Below the pieces are notes generated by a model. That model saw nothing but the letters and a program-made list of their open reading frames with translations, did no database searches and was not told the origin of the DNA. The position numbers were made by a program, and so were the translations under genes. A stretch of 64,000 nt of DNA from Haliea sp040221975. Lineage in GTDB: Bacteria; Pseudomonadota; Gammaproteobacteria; Pseudomonadales; Halieaceae. Shown piece after piece: positions 45,745-53,700 of this stretch; positions within the stretch are counted from its first letter, which is position 1, and every line of letters begins with the position of its first letter. The stretch is taken from contig JAVJWR010000036.1 in assembly GCA_040221975.1 (NCBI GenBank), positions 124,001 through 188,000 on the forward strand, written 5' to 3'.

Positions 45745-45773
45745 TTGAACTTCCGCAAAAATCACAGTCTAAC
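45745..45773 (+). promoter_or_regulatory. Possible ssrA promoter
   Basis: TTGAAC (45745-45750) and TCTAAC (45768-45773) at 17-base spacing each match four of six consensus bases; transcription would start near 45780 and be trimmed to the mature 5' end at 45809. A TACAAT at 45789-45794 is an alternative -10 with no good -35. Confidence 0.3.
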
Positions 45774-45808
45774 ATTGTGCAATTGATGTACAATTGTGAA
45801 GTCACACT

Positions 45809-46200
45809 GGGGGCGATACGGATTCGACGCCGGTAGCGAACCCTGAGGTGCATGCCGTGATGGTAGCCAATCACGTTAATCCAAAGCTGCAAACTATTAG
45901 TTGCCAACGACGACAACTACGGTGCCCAACTGGCTGCGTAAGCAGCCCGTGAAAGCACCAACTAGTGGCTTCGGCCCTAGCGGTCTTTAGCAAGGTGCCA
46001 GTACCGCGCTACTGACTGTCATATAGAACTGGATCGCTGTGAAGCCCGCCTGAGGTGGAACTGCTAAAACTTATTCAGGCTCGCCAATTACGTCCTGCCC
46101 GTTGGGCTGTATGCGGCTAAATCAATTAACGGAAACTAAGCATGTAGAGCCGAAGGCAGAGTACTGGCGGACGCGGGTTCAACTCCCGCCGCCTCCACCA
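45809..46200 (+). ncRNA. ssrA: tmRNA (transfer-messenger RNA)
   Basis: The 392-base RNA begins GGGGGCGATACGGATTCGAC, where GGGGGCG pairs with CGCCTCC before the encoded ACCA to form the acceptor stem, and it contains the conserved T-arm GGTTCAACTCCC and the 3' end CCGCCTCCACCA. The tag frame starts at 45903 (GCC) and reads ANDDNYGAQLAA before TAA at 45939-45941. It rescues stalled ribosomes with SmpB. The tag ends LAA as expected for protease recognition but is longer than ANDENYALAA. The 3' end is the insertion point of a genomic island; the integrase starts 183 bases downstream. Confidence 0.97.
46175..46200. mobile_element. Left attachment site (attL) of the ssrA island
   Basis: The 3' end of ssrA, from the T-arm to CCA, is the usual core for ssrA-type tyrosine recombinases and an integrase lies next to it. 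The exact crossover and the matching right-end copy cannot be defined because the right boundary is outside the window. Coordinates are approximate. Confidence 0.6.
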
Positions 46201-46234
46201 AACACCCATCCAAGCAAGCCCAAAGAAGTCCTTA

Positions 46235-46259
46235 AAGCCCTGATATTCAGGGCTTTTTT
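46235..46259 (+). terminator. Rho-independent terminator after ssrA
   Basis: AAAGCCCTGA/TCAGGGCTTT forms a stem with a small AT loop, followed by a T-run (TTTTTTG). It begins 34 bases after the tmRNA end. Confidence 0.85.
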
Positions 46260-46300
46260 GTTTATACTGCGTCCTAGATCGTCCGATACGCCCCACAACA

Positions 46301-46360
46301 TACACCCCGTAACAGGGGTATAAAATGGGGTAAGAGTGGGCACTCAAAGTCATATACCCC
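46301..46360. other. GGGGTA-type repeats before the integrase gene (possible integrase/AlpA binding sites)
   Basis: TACACCCC (46301-46308) and GGGGTATA (46315-46322) form an inverted repeat; ATGGGGTA (46325-46332) and ATATACCCC (46352-46360) repeat the half-site. Four copies in 60 bases between attL and the integrase suggest recombinase arm sites or an operator. Confidence 0.4.
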
Positions 46361-46382
46361 CAAGATCAATACAGAGGCAGAA

Positions 46383-47609
46383 ATGGCACTGACCGCCACC
46401 GCTGTAAAGCAGGCCAAGTCCACAGAGAAGCAGTACAAGCTATTCGACGGGCGCGGCCTGTTCCTACTGGTACACCCCAACGGAGGCAAGTACTGGCGCT
46501 TCAAGTACCGATACGCTGGAAAAGAGAAAGGCCTGTCCCTGGGGGTTTACCCGGACGTGGGCCTAGCAACCGCCCGAGAACGTCACCAGCAAGCCCGGGA
46601 GACTCTCGCCAAGGGTATCGATCCTGGGGAGCTACTAAAAGTGGAGAAAGTGACCCGCCACCTAGCGGCTGCGGACACATTCGAGGCCATTGCACGAGAA
46701 TGGTTCAACGTCAAGATGACCACCCGCTCCAAGGGCCACCAGAATCGCACGATGCGTGCACTGGACAAGGATCTATTCCCAGCTCTAGGAGTCCGCCCCG
46801 TAAACAGCATCACAGCCCCAGAACTCCTCGCCTCACTCCGAAGGATTGAGGCCCGTGGTGCAATAGAGACCGCGCACAGGGCGAAGCAGAAAGCCGGAGA
46901 GATATTCCGTTACGCGATAGCAACGGGTCGCGCGGAGCGCGACCCTAGTGCTGACCTAAAAGGAGCTCTGAAAGACCCAAAGAAGAAACACCTGGCAGCA
47001 ATCACCGACCCGGCAGCAGTAGGTCAACTCATGCTCGCCATTGACGGGTTTCGAGGCACGCCCGTAGTGAGCGCAGCTCTTCGTTTGTCTCCTCTACTCT
47101 TTCAAAGACCAGGAGAAATTCGGCACATGGAGTGGACAGAAATTGAGTGGGACGCGAAACGCTGGGAGATTCCCGCCGAGAAGATGAAAATGAAACAACC
47201 CCATATCGTGCCCCTGAGCCAGCAGGCTCTAGAGATCCTAAGTGACCTGCATTCACTGACCGGACGAGGAAGATACGTCTTCCCCAGCGCCAGAGGCGCC
47301 AGCCGCTGTCTATCTGAAAATGGCGTAAGAACTGCTATTCGAACCCTGGGATACGATAATGACACCATGACTCCACACGGTTTCAGGGCGATGGCCCGAA
47401 CCCTTCTAGATGAGGAGTTAAACTATAGGCCTGACTGGATTGAGCATCAGTTGGCACACGCCGTTAGAGATCCCAATGGCCGCGCTTACAACCGGACAGC
47501 ACACCTTGATTCGCGCGCTAAGATGATGCAGGGCTGGGCAGACTATTTAGACAACCTAAGAGTCCAGGCGACTAGTAGATCACCAACCAATAATGGGAGA
47601 AATCTTTGA
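46383..47609 (+). CDS. Tyrosine recombinase integrase (DUF4102/P4-type)
   Basis: A 408-residue site-specific integrase. The N-terminal DUF4102 domain (YKLFDGRGLFLLVHPNGGKYWRFKYR) is typical of P4-like and island integrases. The catalytic residues are visible: R242 (FQRPGEIRHMEW), H332 and R335 (PHGFRAMA), H355/H359 region (HQLAHAV) and Y369 nucleophile (GRAYNRT). It should integrate and excise the island at ssrA. Its stop overlaps the ATG of the next small gene (TGATG). Confidence 0.96.
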   Translation: MALTATAVKQAKSTEKQYKLFDGRGLFLLVHPNGGKYWRFKYRYAGKEKGLSLGVYPDVGLATARERHQQARETLAKGIDPGELLKVEKVTRHLAAADTFEAIAREWFNVKMTTRSKGHQNRTMRALDKDLFPALGVRPVNSITAPELLASLRRIEARGAIETAHRAKQKAGEIFRYAIATGRAERDPSADLKGALKDPKKKHLAAITDPAAVGQLMLAIDGFRGTPVVSAALRLSPLLFQRPGEIRHMEWTEIEWDAKRWEIPAEKMKMKQPHIVPLSQQALEILSDLHSLTGRGRYVFPSARGASRCLSENGVRTAIRTLGYDNDTMTPHGFRAMARTLLDEELNYRPDWIEHQLAHAVRDPNGRAYNRTAHLDSRAKMMQGWADYLDNLRVQATSRSPTNNGRNL

Positions 47610-48034
47610 TGGCTAAGTTCCCATATGGAGGAATCGAATTTGATCCAGAGGAAAAGGAGTACCCCGCATGGGCCAAGCTGGCCACGATACAGGAACATTT
47701 AGAGTCAGGGGAGGTGGTGCCCCCATATCTCGCGACATGGCTTGGTGAAGCGATACAAAATGCCGGGCAAGATCCCAACACTCTCGTACAGAATCTAGGG
47801 CTGAAAAAGAAACGAGGCGCGCCGGGCAAATACCCAGCCAAAATTCAGAGGCTGTGGGGAGAAAGAATATACGATCTACTGGAGCAAGATACGGCTCCAG
47901 AGGCGGCCATTTCGCGAGTTGTAGAAGAGTACCTGAAAGAACACGGCCCTGAAAATCTACCTGAACGGTCTACGTTTCAGAGGTGGGCTAGCGAGTATGC
48001 ACAAGCTGCAAAGGACGCCAGAAGTCCCGACTGA
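47609..48034 (+). CDS. Hypothetical island protein coupled to integrase
   Basis: A 141-residue soluble, charged protein that I do not recognise. The N-terminal half contains GEVVPPYLATWLGEAI and the C-terminal half is a likely DNA-binding helix set (AAISRVVEEYLKEHGPENLPERSTFQRWASEYAQAA). A basic linker KKKRGAPGKYPAKIQRLW lies in the middle. The ATG overlaps the integrase stop by one base and GGGAGA precedes it, so it is cotranslated with the integrase. A role in recombination directionality or regulation is possible but unproven. Confidence 0.75.
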   Translation: MAKFPYGGIEFDPEEKEYPAWAKLATIQEHLESGEVVPPYLATWLGEAIQNAGQDPNTLVQNLGLKKKRGAPGKYPAKIQRLWGERIYDLLEQDTAPEAAISRVVEEYLKEHGPENLPERSTFQRWASEYAQAAKDARSPD

Positions 48035-48137
48035 GATTTGCTGCCGATAATTAGCAGTATTTGTCGGCATATCTCCGCCTGCCAAAAAACGAGAATAGCC
48101 ATGCACTGCCAACAACCACTAAGGAGGGCCGGCAAGC

Positions 48138-48383
48138 ATGGTACTAAACCCCAAGTCAAAACCAATATTACTTCGACTACCTGAAGTAATAAAACTCACC
48201 GGATTGAGCCGTAGCGCAGTCTACGCAATGGCATCAAGCGGTATTTTTCCTCGTCCAATAAAGATCGGACCACGCGCTTCTGCTTGGCTAGAGCGCGAGG
48301 TTATCGATTGGATCGAAGCACGTATAGCCAATTCTCGTTCCATAGATTCAACAATCATCTTCCAGACTGACCCGGAGGTCTAA
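48138..48383 (+). CDS. AlpA-family regulator (excisionase-like)
   Basis: An 81-residue MerR-like winged-helix protein: LLRLPEVIKLTGLSRSAVYAMASSGIFPRPIKIGPRASAWLEREVIDWIEARI is the AlpA signature. AlpA activates the excision or integrase genes of P4-like and CP4-57-like elements; the latter also inserts at ssrA. A strong AAGGAGG ribosome-binding site lies nine bases before the ATG. Confidence 0.93.
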   Translation: MVLNPKSKPILLRLPEVIKLTGLSRSAVYAMASSGIFPRPIKIGPRASAWLEREVIDWIEARIANSRSIDSTIIFQTDPEV

Positions 48384-48385
48384 TC

Positions 48386-48667
48386 ATGAGCACCCCACGA
48401 AAATCTGTCCCCCTTTCCTATGAAGCAGCAACCGACGCAGTATGGCTGCTTGAGCATATGGTCGACGAACTCGGCATAGTCTTGAGCCAAGCTTATGGAT
48501 GCGACCAATTAGTCAATGAAATTGATTTGCTCAAGATCCGCAGTGTTCGCACAACCGCGAGATATCTAAGCGTTCTACTCGATTTCGATAACTGCCTTCG
48601 ACACAGAATTGATCCCGGGTACGACATCGACTGGGCAGATAAATTCCACGAGCGCACCAGCTCGTAA
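48386..48667 (+). CDS. Hypothetical small island protein
   Basis: A 93-residue helical protein without recognised family. It contains VWLLEHMVDELGIVLSQAYG and RYLSVLLDFDNCLRHRIDPG. GGAGGT precedes the ATG, two bases after the AlpA-like gene, so the two form a transcription unit. No function can be assigned. Confidence 0.6.
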   Translation: MSTPRKSVPLSYEAATDAVWLLEHMVDELGIVLSQAYGCDQLVNEIDLLKIRSVRTTARYLSVLLDFDNCLRHRIDPGYDIDWADKFHERTSS

Positions 48668-48678
48668 CAGGTAATAGC

Positions 48679-48709
48679 GTAGTGAGTACGTCGACAGGCT
48701 GCTCACTAC
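48679..48709. other. 8-bp inverted repeat before the replication-type gene
   Basis: GTAGTGAG (48679-48686) and CTCACTAC (48702-48709) are perfect inverted arms around 15 bases, in the 100-base gap before the gene at 48768. It may be an operator; no T-run follows. Confidence 0.35.
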
Positions 48710-48767
48710 CTTACAACTTAAATTCAGTATCGATCTGAAAACTCAAATTAGAAAAGGAGAGCACTTC

Positions 48768-50243
48768 GTGGATTTACGGGAAACGCGAGCGCGAAAACGC
48801 CTCGATTTGTTGGGTTACCGACATGAAGAATATGACTCAAACACACCACTTGAAGCGCTTGAATCCTTCTTATACAAATTAGACGAGAGCGTACGGGAAA
48901 ATCCCTCGGATGTCGGAAAACCCTATGGGCCGGTCGCCCGACTTGAATGTTTACATCGGATGGCAGAGGCTGGCATCTCGACTACGGCAATTATTGTATG
49001 GAACACAATCGCCGGGTACACCAATTCAAAACAACAAGACGGGATCTGTTTTCCTGGGATTGACACTATTGCCCGGGGATCCGGCCAATCACCAGCGACC
49101 GTAAAAAGATGTATTAAGATGTTGGTCGATCTCAATGTGCTGGAGAAACTAAGCATCGGACGCGGTCGAGGCGTGAGCAACAAATATAGAGTCGTGCCTG
49201 ACTGGCGACCTACCCTTGGGCTCAGCCTGAATCTTGAGAAAAAGTCCGGCGAAAACACGTCTTCTTACGATAAACAGCTCAACGATGAGCCGATATCACC
49301 AAAGGGTAAACAGCACCCAAATGACCCCCTAATCTCTAAAAAAGGATCATGTGAACCAGAAAAACAGCTCAAAGTGGAACAAAAAACAGCTCAGACACGA
49401 GCCACGAACTCTCTATCTAACCCGGGTCTTAACCCGGGTAAGATAGAGAGACAGGCGGATACATCCGGTCTGCCGGTCGCTAGGGCTCCCTCCGGCCGTT
49501 GCTCTCCGCCTGGGGAGCAACGGCTCGACGAACTCATCGCTCGATTGTCGGAGGGGATGAAGGACCAGCAGAAGAAGGCCATCGACAAATACCGGAAGCG
49601 AAATATACAGAACGGCCATTCTCACGCCGCGATGACCGACGGAATCGAGCGAAACCTTGCCTATGCCAAGGCGTGGGGCAAAGAGCCGTGGAATCTAGTC
49701 GCAATGATCCGGGATCAGAAGTACTTCGATCCGTGGGACACCCGACCGCCAAAGAAAAAACAGAAAAAGCAGAAAACGAAGGCAAAAAAATACGGCAACG
49801 AGCGAAATACCAGGGCCAGAACTACGGCCGCTGCAAAGCCCAACAACAAGGACAGAGATCTGCGGAAGCCAATAACTACTAACAGGCAGCCGCCAGAGCC
49901 CACCCCAATCGCAAAGGTCGATCCCACGCCAATACCACCAGCGCCAAAAATCAAATTTACTAGACATAATGTCGCGAGCTTTGATGCCGATCGCTGCCGC
50001 GACGAGTTTATCGAACACGTTCGTAGCTGTGTTTGCGAGACTTGCACGAAGGGTGTCGCCGATGTTCAGAAAGATATACATACAGATTGGCCCGATAGGG
50101 TTGCGGAATACCTACGACCTGCGGTCGAGCAGAGCAAACGCGACTGGAGGGCCGGTGACGTGAGACGCCTTCTTTGCAACCCCAGTTGGTGGCTGCTGGA
50201 GCGACTCGAAGAGATAAGCCGTCCCGAAATGATTACGAAGTAG
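48768..50243 (+). CDS. Helix-turn-helix island protein, replication-initiator-like
   Basis: A 491-residue protein. Residues ~55-140 form a winged-helix domain (TTAIIVWNTIAGYTN, FPGIDTIARGSGQSPATVKRCIKMLVDLNVLEKL) like that of phage and plasmid replication initiators of the HTH_36/O-protein type. A long hydrophilic linker (~155-330) is rich in Lys, Pro and Thr, and contains two strong DNA/RNA hairpins at gene level. The C-terminal ~100 residues include a CVCETC cysteine motif and RRLLCNPSWWLLERLEEI, reminiscent of replication proteins that end with a zinc or helicase-loader part. GTG start, preceded by AAAAGGAGAG. A role in autonomous island replication is inferred only. Confidence 0.7.
   Translation: MDLRETRARKRLDLLGYRHEEYDSNTPLEALESFLYKLDESVRENPSDVGKPYGPVARLECLHRMAEAGISTTAIIVWNTIAGYTNSKQQDGICFPGIDTIARGSGQSPATVKRCIKMLVDLNVLEKLSIGRGRGVSNKYRVVPDWRPTLGLSLNLEKKSGENTSSYDKQLNDEPISPKGKQHPNDPLISKKGSCEPEKQLKVEQKTAQTRATNSLSNPGLNPGKIERQADTSGLPVARAPSGRCSPPGEQRLDELIARLSEGMKDQQKKAIDKYRKRNIQNGHSHAAMTDGIERNLAYAKAWGKEPWNLVAMIRDQKYFDPWDTRPPKKKQKKQKTKAKKYGNERNTRARTTAAAKPNNKDRDLRKPITTNRQPPEPTPIAKVDPTPIPPAPKIKFTRHNVASFDADRCRDEFIEHVRSCVCETCTKGVADVQKDIHTDWPDRVAEYLRPAVEQSKRDWRAGDVRRLLCNPSWWLLERLEEISRPEMITK
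49409..49450. repeat. 19-bp inverted repeat inside the replication-type gene
   Basis: Left arm 49409-49427 and right arm 49432-49450 (CTCTCTATCTAACCCGGGT against its reverse complement) match at 18 of 19 positions with a 4-base spacer; each arm holds a CCCGGG palindrome. The hairpin lies in the low-complexity linker coding region. Confidence 0.85.
49495..49524. repeat. 13-bp stem-loop inside the replication-type gene
   Basis: GCCGTTGCTCTCC (49495-49507) pairs with GGGGAGCAACGGC (49512-49524) at 12 Watson-Crick positions plus one G-U, loop of 4. It lies 44 bases after the preceding 19-bp repeat. Confidence 0.8.
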
Positions 50244-50784
50244 ATACCACCACAGAGGAGGACTGACAATGGAGCAAAAATACAGAACTGACAAACTACG
50301 GGCACTGGATGAAACGGCAGAGAGAATTGGTCATATCGAAGGTAAGAGGAAGAGAAGCCGGCCCTGACAGATCCATTCGGCGCTTCGCAGGGCGAGCCTG
50401 GACATAAAGTACGCTCAAGCAATGAATCATACCGGTTTCTCCGCGGCACGGCCCAGCCATCGAGCCCGGAAAATCCCGATAGTTCGACGGAAATGGGAAC
50501 AGCACTTCTCGAGCCGCACCCAGCGCCCGACATAGCGGGAACCAATCTTTGCGGGCGCAAAAGCCAAAAAGATCAACCCACCGGCCCCATGGCTTCCGAT
50601 GACCTGAAAAGGTACTCCCGGAGCGTTGGCGCATACGGGGGCGCTGAGGCGCGTAGTCCCGCTACTTACGAATTTTTTTTGCTGCTAGTTGTTGTTTCAC
50701 TATCCTATTAACTTATCAGTATTTATATCTAGCTTTCTCGTTAGATACACCCATGCATACCACCAATAGAGCCGGCAGCGGCTC
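50244..50784. other. 541-base stretch without a confident gene
   Basis: Between the convergent replication-type gene and RecD-like helicase gene. It holds one possible 32-residue frame with a strong ribosome-binding site (50269) and a longer, uncodon-like frame (50493-50711) that I do not accept. The composition swings from GC-rich (50370-50640) to AT-rich (50650-50760), suggesting a junction of two sequence origins. GAGCCG/CGGCTC beside the helicase stop may be a weak terminator stem. Confidence 0.5.
50269..50367 (+). CDS. Possible 32-residue small protein
   Basis: ATG at 50269 follows GAGGAGG at 50255-50261 and the frame encodes a charged peptide (MEQKYRTDKLRALDETAE...) with a basic end. 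It is 25 bases after the replication-type gene. The strong ribosome-binding site is the only support. Confidence 0.35.
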   Translation: MEQKYRTDKLRALDETAERIGHIEGKRKRSRP

Positions 50785-53700
50785 CTAGCCCGAAATCATC
50801 CTTACTAATTCATCAATCTTCCGTGAATCAAAGCCTTCGCCCAAGTATTCTTCGGTTGTAATCAATGCGCCCTTCTTACCGCCTCCCTCTTCCAAAGGTA
50901 GTATCCCTTCGGCCCGATACTCTGAAAGTTTCTTTCCCCAGCGTATACGATACTTGGGCTCGCTCATCATGCCCAAATGTTCCCAATAGTATGTTTTGCC
51001 TGAATCATCGTCCGTAATCACAAAGTCGGGATAGCGCTCACGCCCGTTGAGCATAACCTGCTGCTCATATTCATAGGGGATGCCCGCAGCATGCAGCTTA
51101 TCCGCAATGATCAACTCGGATTTAGAGCGTACCAGGTGGCCGCGTTGTGTCCGATGTATCAGGTATGAATCGAGAAATACACGTCTGTTCTGGACATCGA
51201 AATCAACCGGCTCTGGATTGACGAACAAATTAGTCAATCTCCGAGCAATTTCTGAGTGATCTGCAGAGCTGTAGCGCTGAATATCTCTGAAATCGCCTTG
51301 ATGGAAGATTATGACCTTGTCTTTATGCCTGGTAAGGGCCGTATATAGCATCTCCCTGCTTAGCAACCGACATGGATTCGGTATGACGAGGAAAGTTATG
51401 CCGAACTCGCTTCCCTGGGTCTTATGTACTGTCAGCGCGTACGCTAGTTCGAGTGGTGGGTTCGCCTCGTCCCCAGAAAACTCCCAGTCAGCGTACTTGT
51501 ACTGAGGGCTGCCATTGTGGAACCCAGTACCAGTTTGGGCGGCCATCTCGACCTCAAGCTCTCGAGGAAAGCCTTTGCCCTTTTGATACTTTCCTACGAC
51601 AACCCCTATATCTCCATTGGCGACATAGGGATTGTCGATATCAGGCCAGACCTTACGTCTACTGCTATTTCGAACATTGATGACCTTGTCACCCCAGATG
51701 ATCCCTTGTGGTCCCATGGGCCTCGGTATCTTGGGCCATTTTTGAGTCGCCAGACTAAGGCCGCGTTTTCTGAACTTGGAATGCAAAAGCCTGTTCAGCG
51801 CCTCGACACCAAGCTGGGATCCTCGCAATGGCGACAGGATCTGCCAATTCTCTGCACTTTCGGCAGCACCTGGTCTGTCCCCATATCTGTTTTTAAAATA
51901 GGCATTTCCATCCTTTTCCCAGATGATTCCCCCAATACTCGCGCCGAATCCCGCCTCGTCTTCGTCATCTTCTAGTTTGAGTTCACCTACGAGGTTTTCG
52001 ACTAGCTTTCTGGATAATTCATCCGGATTGTTCCATTCTACGAGACTAAGTCGGTCCAATTCGCCTGAGGCAACTTTTGACCATATTTCATCGGCACCGG
52101 CATCAAGTGGCCTTCCGCTAAAGTAGTCTGCCAGCAGGAGGTCTTCTCGCACCTCTTTACCTGACGCAACCTGTCGTCTGGGTACGGTCAAGCCGGCATA
52201 GCCGCGTGAAACCTGAGGAAATGCAGATTCGTAGTCATCTGGCCGAAGAATCCGCACGATATCGACAAAAGGCCTACCTGCGCCAATTGGCGGTAATTGC
52301 TGTGGGTCGCCTACGAGCACCAGCCGTTCGACGCCCCGAAGCCCGCTCAATAATGCTGCCAACTGCTCTTCAGTCAACATGGAACACTCGTCGATGATGA
52401 CAGTTTTACGATTCGAACAACGTTCCGAGTCCGTATCGACTATATATCGACCGCTCTTTCCTTCGTAGCGACCCCATCTGAGCAAAAACTGAGCGATCGT
52501 CTGGCCTTCTTTCGACATTCCAGTGGCTTGTTCCAGTCTGACACGCGCCTTACCCGTGGGTGCCAAGAGGAGTAGACCGCCATCCCTTACTTGCTGAATA
52601 TTACATAGTGCTTTGAGGAGGGTGCTCTTGCCCGTGCCCGCTGAACCAACCAATACGGATATGCGGGAATGAAATATTTCGGCCAAAGCAGAAGCCTTTT
52701 CCTGACGCGCAAGCCCTTCAACCCTTCGTTCGTCTTGATCCTCTGGCATCACCTGGTTTACGGCCCTTTCAACCAGTGAGTTCCAATCGTAATCTCCCGG
52801 ATTCGGTTCTGCTGCAATACGCTTATTGACAGTATTTGCAATCAAATTCTTGGATTTCGAGTATTCCGCCAACTGAAGGGCGCCTGAGCCATCCGCCATC
52901 TCGGCCCTTACAAGAACGGGACTTAGATTCTCTTCCAATAGATTCAGGACGTCTTGGTCGAGCGGGCATTCTGGCTGCAATGGCTTATCCCGTATTCTCT
53001 CTATTAGCCAATTGTCAGGGAGTAACGTATGGCCCTGCTCTGCCGCCTCAATCAAAGTCACTGTACAAAGCGCCCTCACACGCCTCAAATCGATCGCCTC
53101 ATTAACGAGCGATGGCTTCGAAAGTGGAAAGGCCTTTCTTACGTTTTCCTCTGGGAATACGCCACGATCGACTGCACCAAACTGTATGGGATCGGATTGA
53201 TCTCTATCGCATTCGAAAAGTAGGTACGGATTTTCCAGAACCTCCTTATCAAGTACCTCGATTCCTGCCTTCTGCTTTTCCGTAACCTGGTAATATCGCG
53301 TTGCTTGATTTTCGCTAATCGCGCACCTGCTAAGCAAATCTAGAAGCGCTCTTTGATTAGACCCCAATTTCTCCCACTTCTTTGCGAAAGTGGGACCAAG
53401 CTCCCTTTGCAAATACTCGGGAAGGTCTTTGGAACTTTTGAGTAATTCGCCGAAACGGTCCCATGGATTGACAGTGAGAAGCGCCCCCTCCTCTAAAAGT
53501 TGCCCATAGATATACCATGCAAGCATGGTCCCATGCTCTACTCCGAATGCCTTCAACGCCGAACCAAATCCAGGAAAAGGTCCACGGATCTCCCACAAAC
53601 GATTGAGCTCCTTGTTGATCCAGCGCAGCATAGGGGCCCATTTGCCGTCCATGGTCTTTTTGAAGTGCTGTATCGCTCTTTCACACTCCAAAAGTGACGC

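Noticed and set aside
50493..50711. Open frame of 72 codons in the spacer between island genes
   Set aside because: No ribosome-binding site, odd composition crossing the GC/AT break, and no recognisable sequence.
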